Origin: Hyphomicrobiales bacterium
GTDB taxonomy: Bacteria; Pseudomonadota; Alphaproteobacteria; Rhizobiales; UBA4765
DNA length: 11,275 nt
Direction: 5' to 3'
Assembly: GCA_027487195.1 (NCBI GenBank)
Contig: JAIYEB010000293.1
Location: forward strand, 1 to 11,275
Shown here: piece after piece, positions 1 to 6,907 of the stretch
Layout: each line of letters starts with the position of its first letter
Position numbering within the stretch: position 1 is the first letter of the stretch
The notes under the pieces: model-generated
Database searches by the model: none
Told to the model about the DNA's origin: nothing
The model's input: the letters and a program-made list of their open reading frames with translations, nothing else
Position numbers and translations under genes: made by a program

Positions 1-1543
1 GAACCGCCGTCTGGACCTGATCGTGGATCGGGAAGAAGATCGCCCGGTCCATGATGTCCTTTTGCAGATCGCGGTAGAGCGCGGTCCGCTCCGCAGCGTT
101 CTTCGCCTCGCTGGCACGCCGGATCAGCGCATCCAACGCAGGATCATTGACGCGCGACCAGTTGAACTTGAACTTGCCAGGCTCAGGGATATTTGAGGAA
201 TGGAACGGGATCCGCAGGACGCCCGGATCGTTCGACACCCAACGCACAACCGAGAGCTCATACTGGTTGTTCATCAGGAGCTCGTCCTGACGCTGCTTCA
301 GAACGTTTTCAACAACGATATCGAAGCCGACGCGACGTGCTTCCGATTGGAGCGCGACCGCGACATCCGGCAGCAACAGGGATGGGAAGTAGACGCGAAG
401 CGGTTGGCCGTCCTTTGTCCGGATCCCGTTCGAGCCCATTTGCCAACCCGCCTGATCAAGGAGCTGGTTCGCGCGCGCCCGGTCAAACGGATAATACGCT
501 TCAGCACCGCTCCAGTATTCCGGCGTCGTCGATGCCAGAACGCCAAAGGCCGGCCTGATGATGCCGAAGTAGAGGTTCTGCGCGAGGCGCGGCCGGTCAA
601 TCGAATGCATGAACGCCTGGCGGACGCGAATGTCGTTGAAGGGCGTGCGCGAAGTGTTGAGCTGCGCGCCAAAGGACAGGCCAGCCGCGACCCCGATCAT
701 GGCTCTAAACCGGCCGGAATCATTCAGCCGGCGCGTATCAAGCGCGGGAAGGATGTCGCCGACATGCGCTTCGCCAGCTTCAAGTGCTGCAACGCGCGTC
801 GCGTTGTTTGGAATGAAGCGATGGACGATACGCGCCATGTTCGATGGGCCCTGAACCGCCGACCAGCTGGGTGCCCAGGCATAATCAGGGTTGCGATCCA
901 GAATGACTTCGCGCCCGCGCTCCCATGATGTGAACCGGAACGGGCCGGTACCAACGGGGGCTTGCGCAAAGCCTGTGTTGCCGAGCCGCTGAACGGCTGT
1001 CGGGCTCACGATCGAAAGTTCGTTCTCGGTGAAGCTGTCGATCGCACCGGCATTCGGCGCCTTGTAGTGGATGCGCACTTCATGGGACCCAAGGATCTCG
1101 GTCCGGTCATAGGGGCCGACCATGTCAACCGCGCCCTGAGAACCGGTTGCCGGATCGACGATGGTATCGAGCGTGAACTTGACGGCTTCCGCGTTGAAGG
1201 GCGTTCCATCATGGAACCGCACACCTTCGCGCAAGCGCATGCGAACGGATGTACCGTCAGCGGCAAGTTCCCAGGATGTTGCAAGTCCAGGTGCCAGGCG
1301 GCCATTCTCGTCAGACATGATCAACTGATCAAAGACCTGAACGATGACCTGCTCTTCGTGACGCGATTGCGTGACGCGCGGATCGTAGGACACGTCCGAG
1401 TTTGAATCATCCGCGAAGATGATCGTGTTCGAGGCGTTTGCCTGCTGTGCTGCGGCAAGTGACGGGGCGGCGAGAAGCGCTGCAGATGCAGCACCAGCCT
1501 TCAGGATCGTACGGCGCGTGGTAGGGAGTGCCTTGGTTTTCAT
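1..1543 (-). CDS. Tat-exported peptide-type ABC transporter substrate-binding protein (3' end off window)
   Basis: Periplasmic ligand-binding component of a Dpp/Opp-type ABC importer (SBP_bac_5 family). My reverse-strand reading gives an uninterrupted frame of 514 codons from ATG at 1543 to the left edge, with no stop, so the C-terminus is missing. Family members are about 520-540 residues, so probably only a short tail is lost. The N-terminus is a clear twin-arginine signal: TTRRTILK at residues 8-15, an Ala-rich h-region at 16-30, and a likely AxA cleavage near residue 32. Family landmarks are PGLATSW (85-91), REGVRFHDGTPF (105-116) and VGTGPF (197-202). GAGGA about 8 bases upstream supports the ATG at 1543 over an in-frame ATG at 1558. 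It is the last gene in the leftward set, 93 bp after the amidohydrolase. The partner ATPases are transcribed divergently from 4468. The ligand is unknown; peptides, opines, oligosaccharides and other small molecules are all known for this family. Confidence 0.93.
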   Translation of the reverse strand, partial: MKTKALPTTRRTILKAGAASAALLAAPSLAAAQQANASNTIIFADDSNSDVSYDPRVTQSRHEEQVIVQVFDQLIMSDENGRLAPGLATSWELAADGTSVRMRLREGVRFHDGTPFNAEAVKFTLDTIVDPATGSQGAVDMVGPYDRTEILGSHEVRIHYKAPNAGAIDSFTENELSIVSPTAVQRLGNTGFAQAPVGTGPFRFTSWERGREVILDRNPDYAWAPSWSAVQGPSNMARIVHRFIPNNATRVAALEAGEAHVGDILPALDTRRLNDSGRFRAMIGVAAGLSFGAQLNTSRTPFNDIRVRQAFMHSIDRPRLAQNLYFGIIRPAFGVLASTTPEYWSGAEAYYPFDRARANQLLDQAGWQMGSNGIRTKDGQPLRVYFPSLLLPDVAVALQSEARRVGFDIVVENVLKQRQDELLMNNQYELSVVRWVSNDPGVLRIPFHSSNIPEPGKFKFNWSRVNDPALDALIRRASEAKNAAERTALYRDLQKDIMDRAIFFPIHDQVQTAV

Positions 1544-1636
1544 ATGGGTGGTCCTCATGATCGGTCGATGTGGCGGGTCATGCGGCGAGGTGCGCCATTG
1601 CGGCGTTCTGGTTGAAGGGGTGTGGGGTGGCGGGGG
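1544..1636 (-). other. C-rich intercistronic gap before the binding-protein gene
   Basis: This 93-bp gap separates the amidohydrolase stop from the binding-protein start. On the transcribed strand it begins with C-rich, G-poor sequence: the plus strand shows G-runs at 1617-1620, 1624-1627 and 1632-1636. A short GGCG/CGCC stem-loop lies at 1584-1596. No convincing promoter or T-tailed terminator is visible. It could be a site of partial Rho-dependent termination or RNA processing that sets different levels of binding protein and enzymes, but this is inference from composition only. Confidence 0.25.
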
Positions 1637-2869
1637 TCACTGGACACGCACGCCTCCCTTGAAAACGGTGAGACGGTCGGGCTGACCGAGAATGGCGATC
1701 TCCTTGAGCGGATTGCCATCAACGATCAGGAGATCGGCCAGCTTGCCAGCGGCAATGCGGCCGGCGTCGATTTCGAGTAATTCGTGGTTTGTGGCCGTCG
1801 CAGCCACAATCGCTTCCATTTCAGTCAATCCGCCCTGAACCAGAAGCTGGAGTTCGCGCCAGTTCATTGGGCCATGCGGGATCATGTAGCCAGCATCGGT
1901 TCCGCAGCAGATCTTGACGCCCGCAGCACGGGCGGCTTGCAGCGTTTTCCATTTTGCCTCGCGCGAGGCGATGAGCCAGCGCCACGATGAGGGCGAGACC
2001 CCCTGCTCTTCCGGCGTGAACTCGAAGTTGCGCTCGTTGACCAGAAGCGTCGGGACATAGAACGTGCCGCGCCGGACCATTTCCTCGATGATGCGCTCAT
2101 CGGTGAAGTGGGCATGCTCGACCGTATCAACACCATTGACGATGGTGTTGTAGAGGCTGTCGCCGCCTGTGGTGTGGGCTGCAACCTTGATGCCCCACAT
2201 CCGCGCCTCATCGCAGACCGACGCAATTTCCTCGTTGGTCATTTCCTGGCGGTTCCAGATGCCAATTCGATCGCCATCCGAGCAGGACGAGTTGATCTTG
2301 ATGAAGTCAGCGCCCCGTTTGATTTCTTCGCGCGCGCCGCGCCTGAAACCGACGGGTCCATCGCAGGGCTGGGTCATGTCGCGAAACGCGGTGTGATCCG
2401 CCCAACCCGGCTGATCCATGTGCCCGCCCGTGACTGACAGGCCACGCCCACACGCCTTGATGCGCGGGCCAATGGTCTCGCCACGTTCGATCGAGGCTGC
2501 AAGATCAATGATCGTGCCGCCGGGCGCATGCATGTCGCGCAGCGCAGTAAAGCCCATGCGCAGCGTTGCATGGGCATAGGTCGCCGCGCGCAAGGCAACA
2601 GCGGCGTAAGACATCTCAATGAGTTCGGCGCGAAACGCCTTTTTGTGCGGGAGGCCTGAATAGGCAAGGTGCACATGCACGTCAGCAAGGCCCGGCATCA
2701 GGGTCGAGCCTTGGCCGGCTTCAATGATGTCAGCCCCTTGCGGTGCGCCAAGGTCGGCAGAGCGTCCAACAGCGATGATACGCTCGTTCTCGATCAAAAC
2801 CGCGCCATGCTCGATTGGCTTTGCGCCGGAGCCATCAATCACCCGATCCGCGCGGATGAGCTTGCGCAT
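1637..2869 (-). CDS. Imidazolonepropionase-like metal-dependent amidohydrolase
   Basis: Cytosolic amidohydrolase-superfamily hydrolase of 410 residues, in the branch that includes imidazolonepropionases and the bacterial Xaa-Pro dipeptidase/N-acyl-amino-acid hydrolases. Visible metal-site elements are HVH (65-67), a candidate bridging carboxylated lysine K191 in FIKINSSCSDGD, H232 in AAHTTGG, H252/H254 in VEHAHF, and D325 in GTDAG. The C-terminus closes with the usual small beta-sandwich sequence (GKLADLLIVDGNPL). The segment after K191 is SSCSDGD rather than the Gly-rich stretch common in this branch, so substrate preference may differ. The ATG at 2869 overlaps the upstream dehydrogenase stop by one base (TGATG), implying translational coupling. 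It probably cleaves a C-N bond (dipeptide, N-acyl amino acid or cyclic amide) in the imported compound. The family and metal site are well supported; the substrate is not. Confidence 0.9.
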   Translation of the reverse strand: MRKLIRADRVIDGSGAKPIEHGAVLIENERIIAVGRSADLGAPQGADIIEAGQGSTLMPGLADVHVHLAYSGLPHKKAFRAELIEMSYAAVALRAATYAHATLRMGFTALRDMHAPGGTIIDLAASIERGETIGPRIKACGRGLSVTGGHMDQPGWADHTAFRDMTQPCDGPVGFRRGAREEIKRGADFIKINSSCSDGDRIGIWNRQEMTNEEIASVCDEARMWGIKVAAHTTGGDSLYNTIVNGVDTVEHAHFTDERIIEEMVRRGTFYVPTLLVNERNFEFTPEEQGVSPSSWRWLIASREAKWKTLQAARAAGVKICCGTDAGYMIPHGPMNWRELQLLVQGGLTEMEAIVAATATNHELLEIDAGRIAAGKLADLLIVDGNPLKEIAILGQPDRLTVFKGGVRVQ

Positions 2870-3615
2870 CAGGACACCACCCCGTTCGCCAGATCCTGTG
2901 CCAGATCCCAGGCCTTGATGTAGCGGTCATTGATCCCGGAAGCGGTCTGCAGCGCGAGATGGACAAAGGCCGGCGCAATTTCGGCGGGATCTATCCAGAT
3001 CTTACGCATCTCGGGCGCATAGGTCGTCTCGCTCATGGCGGTATGGACCGGATGGCCAGGCGTGATCGTATTCACCGACACGTTGTAGGGTTGCATTTCG
3101 ATCGAGAGCGCGCGCGAAAACCCTTCAATCCCGAATTTCGACGCGCAATACGCGGTTTCGTCATTGCCGCCCTGAACGCCTGCTTTTGACGACACGTTGA
3201 TGATGGCCCCTGACTTTCGCGCCTTCATTCCAGGGGCAACCGCGCGCGAGCACAGGAACGGCCCGCGCAGATTGATCGCAATCAATTGGTCCCATTCGGC
3301 AATTGATGTGTCTTCAATCGCCTTGAAGAAGATGATCGCAGCATTGTTGACGAGAACATCAATGCGACCCGCCTGCTGTTCGATGCGCCTGAAGGTGGCC
3401 TCGACAGCGCCATCGTCCTGAAGGTCGAGAGGCCAGGCCGTGACGGTGTGCCCGCTCGCGCGCGCACCCGCCGCGACGGCTTCAATCTCATCTGCAAACC
3501 GGTCAATGGCGTGAACCTGAGCGCCTTGCGCAGCATAGGCGTGCACAACCGCGCGCCCGATGCCTCGCGCGCCCCCTGTGACCACACACACCTTGCCTGC
3601 AAGCTTGCCGCTCAC
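2869..3615 (-). CDS. Short-chain dehydrogenase/reductase (SDR), first of two
   Basis: Classical SDR of 248 residues, an NAD(P)-dependent alcohol/ketone oxidoreductase. Motifs are TGGARGIG (13-20) for the cofactor, NNAA (90-93), N115, catalytic S142 or S143 in NVSS, and Y156-x3-K160 in YCASK. D38 at the end of the second strand favours NAD(H) over NADP(H). The C-terminus is unusual for a classical SDR: instead of a TGxxxxVDGG-type ending it reads SGINDRYIKAWDLAQDLAN, which may shape the substrate pocket or oligomer interface. The start is GTG at 3615, in a 4-base GTGA overlap with the preceding SDR stop. Its own stop shares one base with the amidohydrolase ATG. It lies in one leftward operon with both, so it probably oxidises or reduces an intermediate of the same pathway. 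The substrate is unknown. Confidence 0.9.
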   Translation of the reverse strand: MSGKLAGKVCVVTGGARGIGRAVVHAYAAQGAQVHAIDRFADEIEAVAAGARASGHTVTAWPLDLQDDGAVEATFRRIEQQAGRIDVLVNNAAIIFFKAIEDTSIAEWDQLIAINLRGPFLCSRAVAPGMKARKSGAIINVSSKAGVQGGNDETAYCASKFGIEGFSRALSIEMQPYNVSVNTITPGHPVHTAMSETTYAPEMRKIWIDPAEIAPAFVHLALQTASGINDRYIKAWDLAQDLANGVVS

Positions 3616-4367
3616 GTTGCGACGCGCCCCCCGTCAATGAGAAGCCCGATGCCGGTAATGAAGGCGGATTGCTCTGAGGCCAGAAACAACACTGTTTCCG
3701 CAATCTCGTTGCCTGTGCCCATGCGTCCCATGGGCGTGACCGCCATGGAGCGCTCAAGCCAGGCGTCCTGATCCAACGCCCGCTCGCGGTTTCGCACATT
3801 CATCCCTGTGTCGATGACGCCGGGGTTGATGGCGTTGACCCGGATGTTGCGCTTTGCGTACTCGATCGCGAGCACGCGGGTCAGCGACATCACAGCGCCT
3901 TTCGAGGCGGCATAGGCAATGTTTCCACCCACATTGGCAAAGGCCGACACGGACGAATTGTTGACGATCGTCCCGCCGCCTGCGCGCAAGAGCGCCGGGA
4001 TTGCGTGCTTGCAGCCGTAGAACGTGCCGTTGAGATTGATGCCAATCACGCGGTTGAACAGGTCTGCGCTGACATCGACTGAGGGCGTTACCGGTTGCTC
4101 GATGCCGGCATTGTTGAAAATCGTGTCGAGCCGGCCAAAGCGGGTTTCGGCTGCGGCCACGAGCTGAGCGACATCTGCCTCGCGCGAGACATCACAGATC
4201 TGGAAATGGACGCGCCCCTCGCCTTCCGCCTCAAGAGCCTGGCCCGCAGCCGGGTCAACGTCGCCAACCACGACGTTCGCGCCCTCGCGCGCAAACAGCA
4301 GCGCAGTTGAACGACCCATGCCGTTGGCGCCACCTGTTACAATCGCAACCTTGCCCTGAAACCGCAC
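3612..4367 (-). CDS. Short-chain dehydrogenase/reductase (SDR), second of two
   Basis: Classical SDR, 251 residues from the chosen start. Counting from that start, it carries TGGANGMG (11-18), D36 at the end of strand two (suggesting NAD), NNAG (85-88), N111, NNSS with the catalytic Ser near 138-139, and YAASK giving Y152/K156. It ends with the standard ITGIGLLIDGG. I prefer GTG at 4367, which gives a typical RFQGKVAIVTGG start and has GGTGG about 7 bases upstream. A TTG at 4391 would add eight residues (total 259) but has no visible ribosome-binding site. This is the first gene of the leftward operon and overlaps the next SDR by four bases. It is clearly paralogous in fold to its neighbour but diverged. 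Two consecutive dehydrogenases could act on successive alcohols or opposite stereoisomers. Confidence 0.9.
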   Translation of the reverse strand: MRFQGKVAIVTGGANGMGRSTALLFAREGANVVVGDVDPAAGQALEAEGEGRVHFQICDVSREADVAQLVAAAETRFGRLDTIFNNAGIEQPVTPSVDVSADLFNRVIGINLNGTFYGCKHAIPALLRAGGGTIVNNSSVSAFANVGGNIAYAASKGAVMSLTRVLAIEYAKRNIRVNAINPGVIDTGMNVRNRERALDQDAWLERSMAVTPMGRMGTGNEIAETVLFLASEQSAFITGIGLLIDGGRVAT

Positions 4368-4467
4368 TGGACCCCCACCGATCTGATGCAAGGCTAGCGA
4401 GTGTCTACTTGTATTACAATATGGTTCTCGTCATGATCTTTCATCGAACCAGAAAGAGCGACGCCGC
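4368..4467. promoter_or_regulatory. Divergent intergenic control region
   Basis: About 100 bp between the leftward SDR operon and the rightward ATPase operon must hold both promoters. It is more AT-rich than the flanking genes around 4401-4445. A weak rightward sigma70-like match is TTGTAT (4409-4414), a 17-bp spacer, then CATGAT (4432-4437). The leftward promoter is less clear. Both would be overlapped by the palindrome at 4409-4419. The promoter assignment is by eye and weak; the positional argument is stronger. Confidence 0.45.
4409..4419. promoter_or_regulatory. Perfect palindrome TTGTA-T-TACAA, candidate GntR operator
   Basis: An 11-bp sequence with 5-bp perfect half-sites around a single central T, centred in the divergent intergenic region. 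FadR/FCD-subfamily GntR regulators commonly bind short palindromes with GT...AC half-site cores, so the FCD regulator at 9010-9720 is a natural candidate binder. A near copy lies upstream of that regulator at 9833-9842. The palindrome is seen directly; the assigned binder is inference. Confidence 0.45.
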
Positions 4468-5484
4468 ATGGGGCCTGAAGCCGATCCTTTCCTTCTGTCT
4501 GTCACAGGGCTTGCAACGCATTTTCCGACAGAGGGCGGTGTGGTCCGCGCCGTTGACGATCTCAACCTGACCCTGAAGCGGGGCGAAACCGTCGCGATTG
4601 TCGGCGAAAGCGGGTCTGGAAAGTCAGTCACATGCCTGTCGATCCTTGGCCTCATCGATCCGCCCGGCCATGTCGCCTCCGGCAAGGCCCTGTTTCGCCG
4701 CAAGTCCGGTGATGTCGTTGATCTTTGCGCTTTGTCTGAGCGCGATCTGCGCGCCATTCGGGGCGATGAGATCGCAATGATCTTCCAGGAGCCGATGACA
4801 AGCCTGAACCCGCTCTACACGGTGGGCGATCAGATTGCCGAAGCCATCGAGGAGCATCGTCGCTTCAAGCGCCGGGAGGCCTGGCAGGAAGCGGTGAAAC
4901 TCCTCACGCGTGTTGGCATTGCGGACGCCGAAGTGCGGGCCAATGATTATCCGCACCAGATGTCAGGTGGCATGCGCCAGCGCGTGATGATCGCGATTGC
5001 GCTCTCATGCCAGCCCTCGATCCTGGTCGCGGACGAACCGACCACCGCGCTTGATGTGACGATCCAGGCACAGATCCTGGACCTGTTGCGCACGCTCAAG
5101 GCTTCAGACGCCGGAATGAGCATCATCTTCGTGACCCACAATATGGGGGTCGTTGCCGAAATGGCTGACCAGGTCATGGTCATGTATGGCGGTCGGGTTG
5201 TGGAATCCGGCCCTGTCGACGACATTTTCCAGACACCTCGCCATCCCTATACGCGCGGACTTCTGGCTTCCATTGCGCATGCCGGTTCGCGCTCAAGGGG
5301 CGAGCGACAGCCGCTTGCCGCCATCCCTGGCAATGTACCCTCTCCGCTGGACCTGCCGCCGGGCTGCACCTTCGAGCCGCGTTGCGGCGATGCAAGGCCG
5401 GAGTGCAGGCTAGCGGTGCCGCCGCTTGAGACCATTTCCGCCGGTCGCCAGACCCGCTGCATCAGATGGCGGGAGCTTACATGA
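4468..5484 (+). CDS. dppD: Dpp/Opp-type ABC importer ATP-binding protein (DppD/OppD-like)
   Basis: Cytoplasmic ATPase of 338 residues that powers peptide-type import, pairing with the ATPase encoded next. Motifs in order: Walker A GESGSGKS (46-53), Q-loop Q107 in MIFQEP, signature MSGGMRQR (165-172), Walker B LVADEP with catalytic E190, and H-loop H224 in VTHN. The C-terminal oligopeptide/dipeptide extension is present, with HPYTRGLL and a Cys-containing segment (GCTFEPRCGDARPEC, plus a later C) as in the family. The ATG start has only a weak AAAGAG upstream. It is first in the rightward operon and its stop overlaps the next start (ATGA). No permease genes sit beside it, which is unusual because the normal order has two permeases between binding protein and ATPases. 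The gene symbol reflects family position, not proven dipeptide specificity. Confidence 0.93.
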   Translation: MGPEADPFLLSVTGLATHFPTEGGVVRAVDDLNLTLKRGETVAIVGESGSGKSVTCLSILGLIDPPGHVASGKALFRRKSGDVVDLCALSERDLRAIRGDEIAMIFQEPMTSLNPLYTVGDQIAEAIEEHRRFKRREAWQEAVKLLTRVGIADAEVRANDYPHQMSGGMRQRVMIAIALSCQPSILVADEPTTALDVTIQAQILDLLRTLKASDAGMSIIFVTHNMGVVAEMADQVMVMYGGRVVESGPVDDIFQTPRHPYTRGLLASIAHAGSRSRGERQPLAAIPGNVPSPLDLPPGCTFEPRCGDARPECRLAVPPLETISAGRQTRCIRWRELT

Positions 5485-6452
5485 GCGCGCTCGTCGAAGT
5501 CATTGATCTTTCGAAACACTTTGGCGGCCAGAAGCGCCTGTTTCAAGCACCGCGCCCGGCCATCCGCGCGGTCGATGCGGTCTCATTTGCCATCAAGCCC
5601 GGAGAGGTTGTCGGACTTGTCGGTGAATCCGGATCGGGCAAGACAACGGTTGGGCGTACGTTGCTTCGGCTGACTGAGCCGACATCCGGAACCATCCGTT
5701 ATGCCGGAACTGACATCACCCACATCTCAAAGTCCGATATGCGCGCGTATCGGCGCAAGATGCAGATCGTTTTCCAGGACCCTTACGCAAGCCTCAACCC
5801 ACGACTGACAGTTGAGGACATCCTGGGCGAAGCCTTTGCGATCCATGGGCTTGGGACGGGTGCGGAACGGCGCAACAAGATCGTCGCGCTTTTGGAACGC
5901 GTTGGCCTCAACGCGGCCCAGGCCAGCCGCTACCCGCATGAATTCTCCGGAGGGCAGCGCCAGCGCATTGTGATTGCGCGCGCGCTTGCCGTTGAGCCTG
6001 AGTTTATCGTCGCCGATGAGCCCGTTTCAGCCCTCGACGTGTCAATCCAGGCACAGATCATCAATCTGATGGCGAGCCTGCAGCGCGATCTTGGCCTTGC
6101 GATGCTCTTCATCAGCCATGACCTGAGCGTGGTCGAGTACATCTGCGACCGGGTCATTGTGATGTATCTTGGCCGGGTCATGGAGGAAGGCCCGGTCGAG
6201 GAGATCTTTGCGCGCCCACAGCATCCCTATACGCGCGCGCTTCTCTCGGCAGCCCCCGTTCCAGATCCAAGGGCCAAGCGTCGCCCGGTCGTTCTCACGG
6301 GCGACATTCCAAGCCCTGCAAATCCGCCATCGGGCTGCGTTTTTCGCACCCGTTGCGGGTTTGCCCTGCCCGCTTGCGCTGAAGCCCGTCCGCCGCTTCG
6401 GGCTTTGGACAACGCCCACCGCGTCGCATGTATCCGGACGGATTTGCCATGA
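5481..6452 (+). CDS. dppF: Dpp/Opp-type ABC importer ATP-binding protein (DppF/OppF-like)
   Basis: Second nucleotide-binding subunit of the importer, 323 residues. It has Walker A GESGSGKT (48-55), Q99 in VFQDP, signature FSGGQRQR (155-162), Walker B VADEP (177-181) with E180, and H213 in ISHD. The C-terminal family extension follows, with HPYTRALLSAAPVPDP and GCVFRTRCGFALPAC. I chose ATG at 5481 over an in-frame ATG at 5466 because GGGAG lies about 6 bases upstream and it forms a standard 4-base ATGA overlap with the preceding ATPase stop. Both ATPases have intact catalytic motifs, so a heterodimeric, fully active ATPase pair is expected. The cognate permeases are not in this window. Confidence 0.94.
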   Translation: MSALVEVIDLSKHFGGQKRLFQAPRPAIRAVDAVSFAIKPGEVVGLVGESGSGKTTVGRTLLRLTEPTSGTIRYAGTDITHISKSDMRAYRRKMQIVFQDPYASLNPRLTVEDILGEAFAIHGLGTGAERRNKIVALLERVGLNAAQASRYPHEFSGGQRQRIVIARALAVEPEFIVADEPVSALDVSIQAQIINLMASLQRDLGLAMLFISHDLSVVEYICDRVIVMYLGRVMEEGPVEEIFARPQHPYTRALLSAAPVPDPRAKRRPVVLTGDIPSPANPPSGCVFRTRCGFALPACAEARPPLRALDNAHRVACIRTDLP

Positions 6453-6499
6453 TGATCAAGGCTGATGCGCTGGCGCATGGCCCCTGTCACAGACCTTGA
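6449..6499 (+). CDS. Possible 16-codon coupling/leader ORF
   Basis: An ATG that overlaps the ATPase stop (ATGA at 6449-6452) opens a 16-codon frame, MMIKADALAHGPCHRP, whose TGA (6497-6499) runs into the Shine-Dalgarno sequence of the RidA-like gene. It fills most of the 59-bp gap between the two genes. It might act only as a translational bridge that carries ribosomes to the next gene. It has no recognisable domain and may be chance. Confidence 0.15.
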   Translation: MMIKADALAHGPCHRP

Positions 6500-6504
6500 G
6501 GAGG
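6498..6504 (+). promoter_or_regulatory. Strong ribosome-binding site GAGGAGG
   Basis: A near-ideal Shine-Dalgarno sequence 7 bases before the ATG at 6512. It fixes the start of the RidA-like gene and is the strongest such site in the window, suggesting high translation of the RidA-like/aminotransferase pair relative to the ATPases. Confidence 0.75.
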
Positions 6505-6511
6505 CCCATGC

Positions 6512-6907
6512 ATGACCAAGCCAGACATCATTGATCCCGCAGGCGTCGCTCCCGCGACAAGCTACTCCCACGTCGCTCGCGCAGGTGATTTCATCTATGT
6601 CGCGGGACAGATTGCCAAGGACGAACACGGTCAATGGGTTGGCCTTGGCGATGCCGGGGCGCAGGCAAGGGCTGTGTATCGCAACATCGAGCTTTGCCTG
6701 AAGTCAGCCGGGGCAACGCGGACCGATGTCGTGAAGATCAATACGATCCTGGTCAATCGGGCAGATCGCGACGCCGTGACAGCGGAACGTCTGGCCTATT
6801 TCGGCTCCCACCGTCCGCCCCATACCGGGATCATAGCGTCGCTTGGATCCCCGGAAGTCCTGATCGAGGTCGAGGTCGTGGCCTATGCGCCGCTTGGACC
6901 ACGCTGA
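6512..6907 (+). CDS. RidA/YjgF/UK114-family protein lacking the archetypal catalytic Arg
   Basis: Small trimeric Rid-fold protein of 131 residues. Archetypal RidA hydrolyses reactive enamine/imine intermediates such as 2-aminoacrylate. The fold is recognisable from FIYVAGQIAKD (28-37), the helix AQARAVYRNIELCL (50-63), DVVKINTILV (72-81) and the C-terminal IEVEVVAYA. Aligning the C-terminus by eye with E. coli RidA, the position of its essential Arg105 falls at H104/T105 (PPHTGIIASLGSPE), so this is not an archetypal RidA. Rid subfamilies without this Arg are known and many have no proven activity. The start is supported by GAGGAGG. The stop TGA shares one base with the aminotransferase ATG (TGATG), so the two are translationally coupled. 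A role with that PLP enzyme, or with an imine made by the neighbouring dehydrogenases, is plausible but unproven. Confidence 0.88.
   Translation: MTKPDIIDPAGVAPATSYSHVARAGDFIYVAGQIAKDEHGQWVGLGDAGAQARAVYRNIELCLKSAGATRTDVVKINTILVNRADRDAVTAERLAYFGSHRPPHTGIIASLGSPEVLIEVEVVAYAPLGPR

Noticed and set aside
200..1405. Long plus-strand open frames inside the binding-protein gene
   Set aside because: The minus strand gives a continuous, well-conserved binding-protein frame; the plus frames are antisense shadows favoured by high GC.
6634..6906. Upstream 91-residue extension of the aminotransferase reading frame
   Set aside because: It overlaps the RidA-like gene in another frame, has no family similarity, and the family N-terminus begins at the ATG at 6907 with a one-base stop/start overlap.
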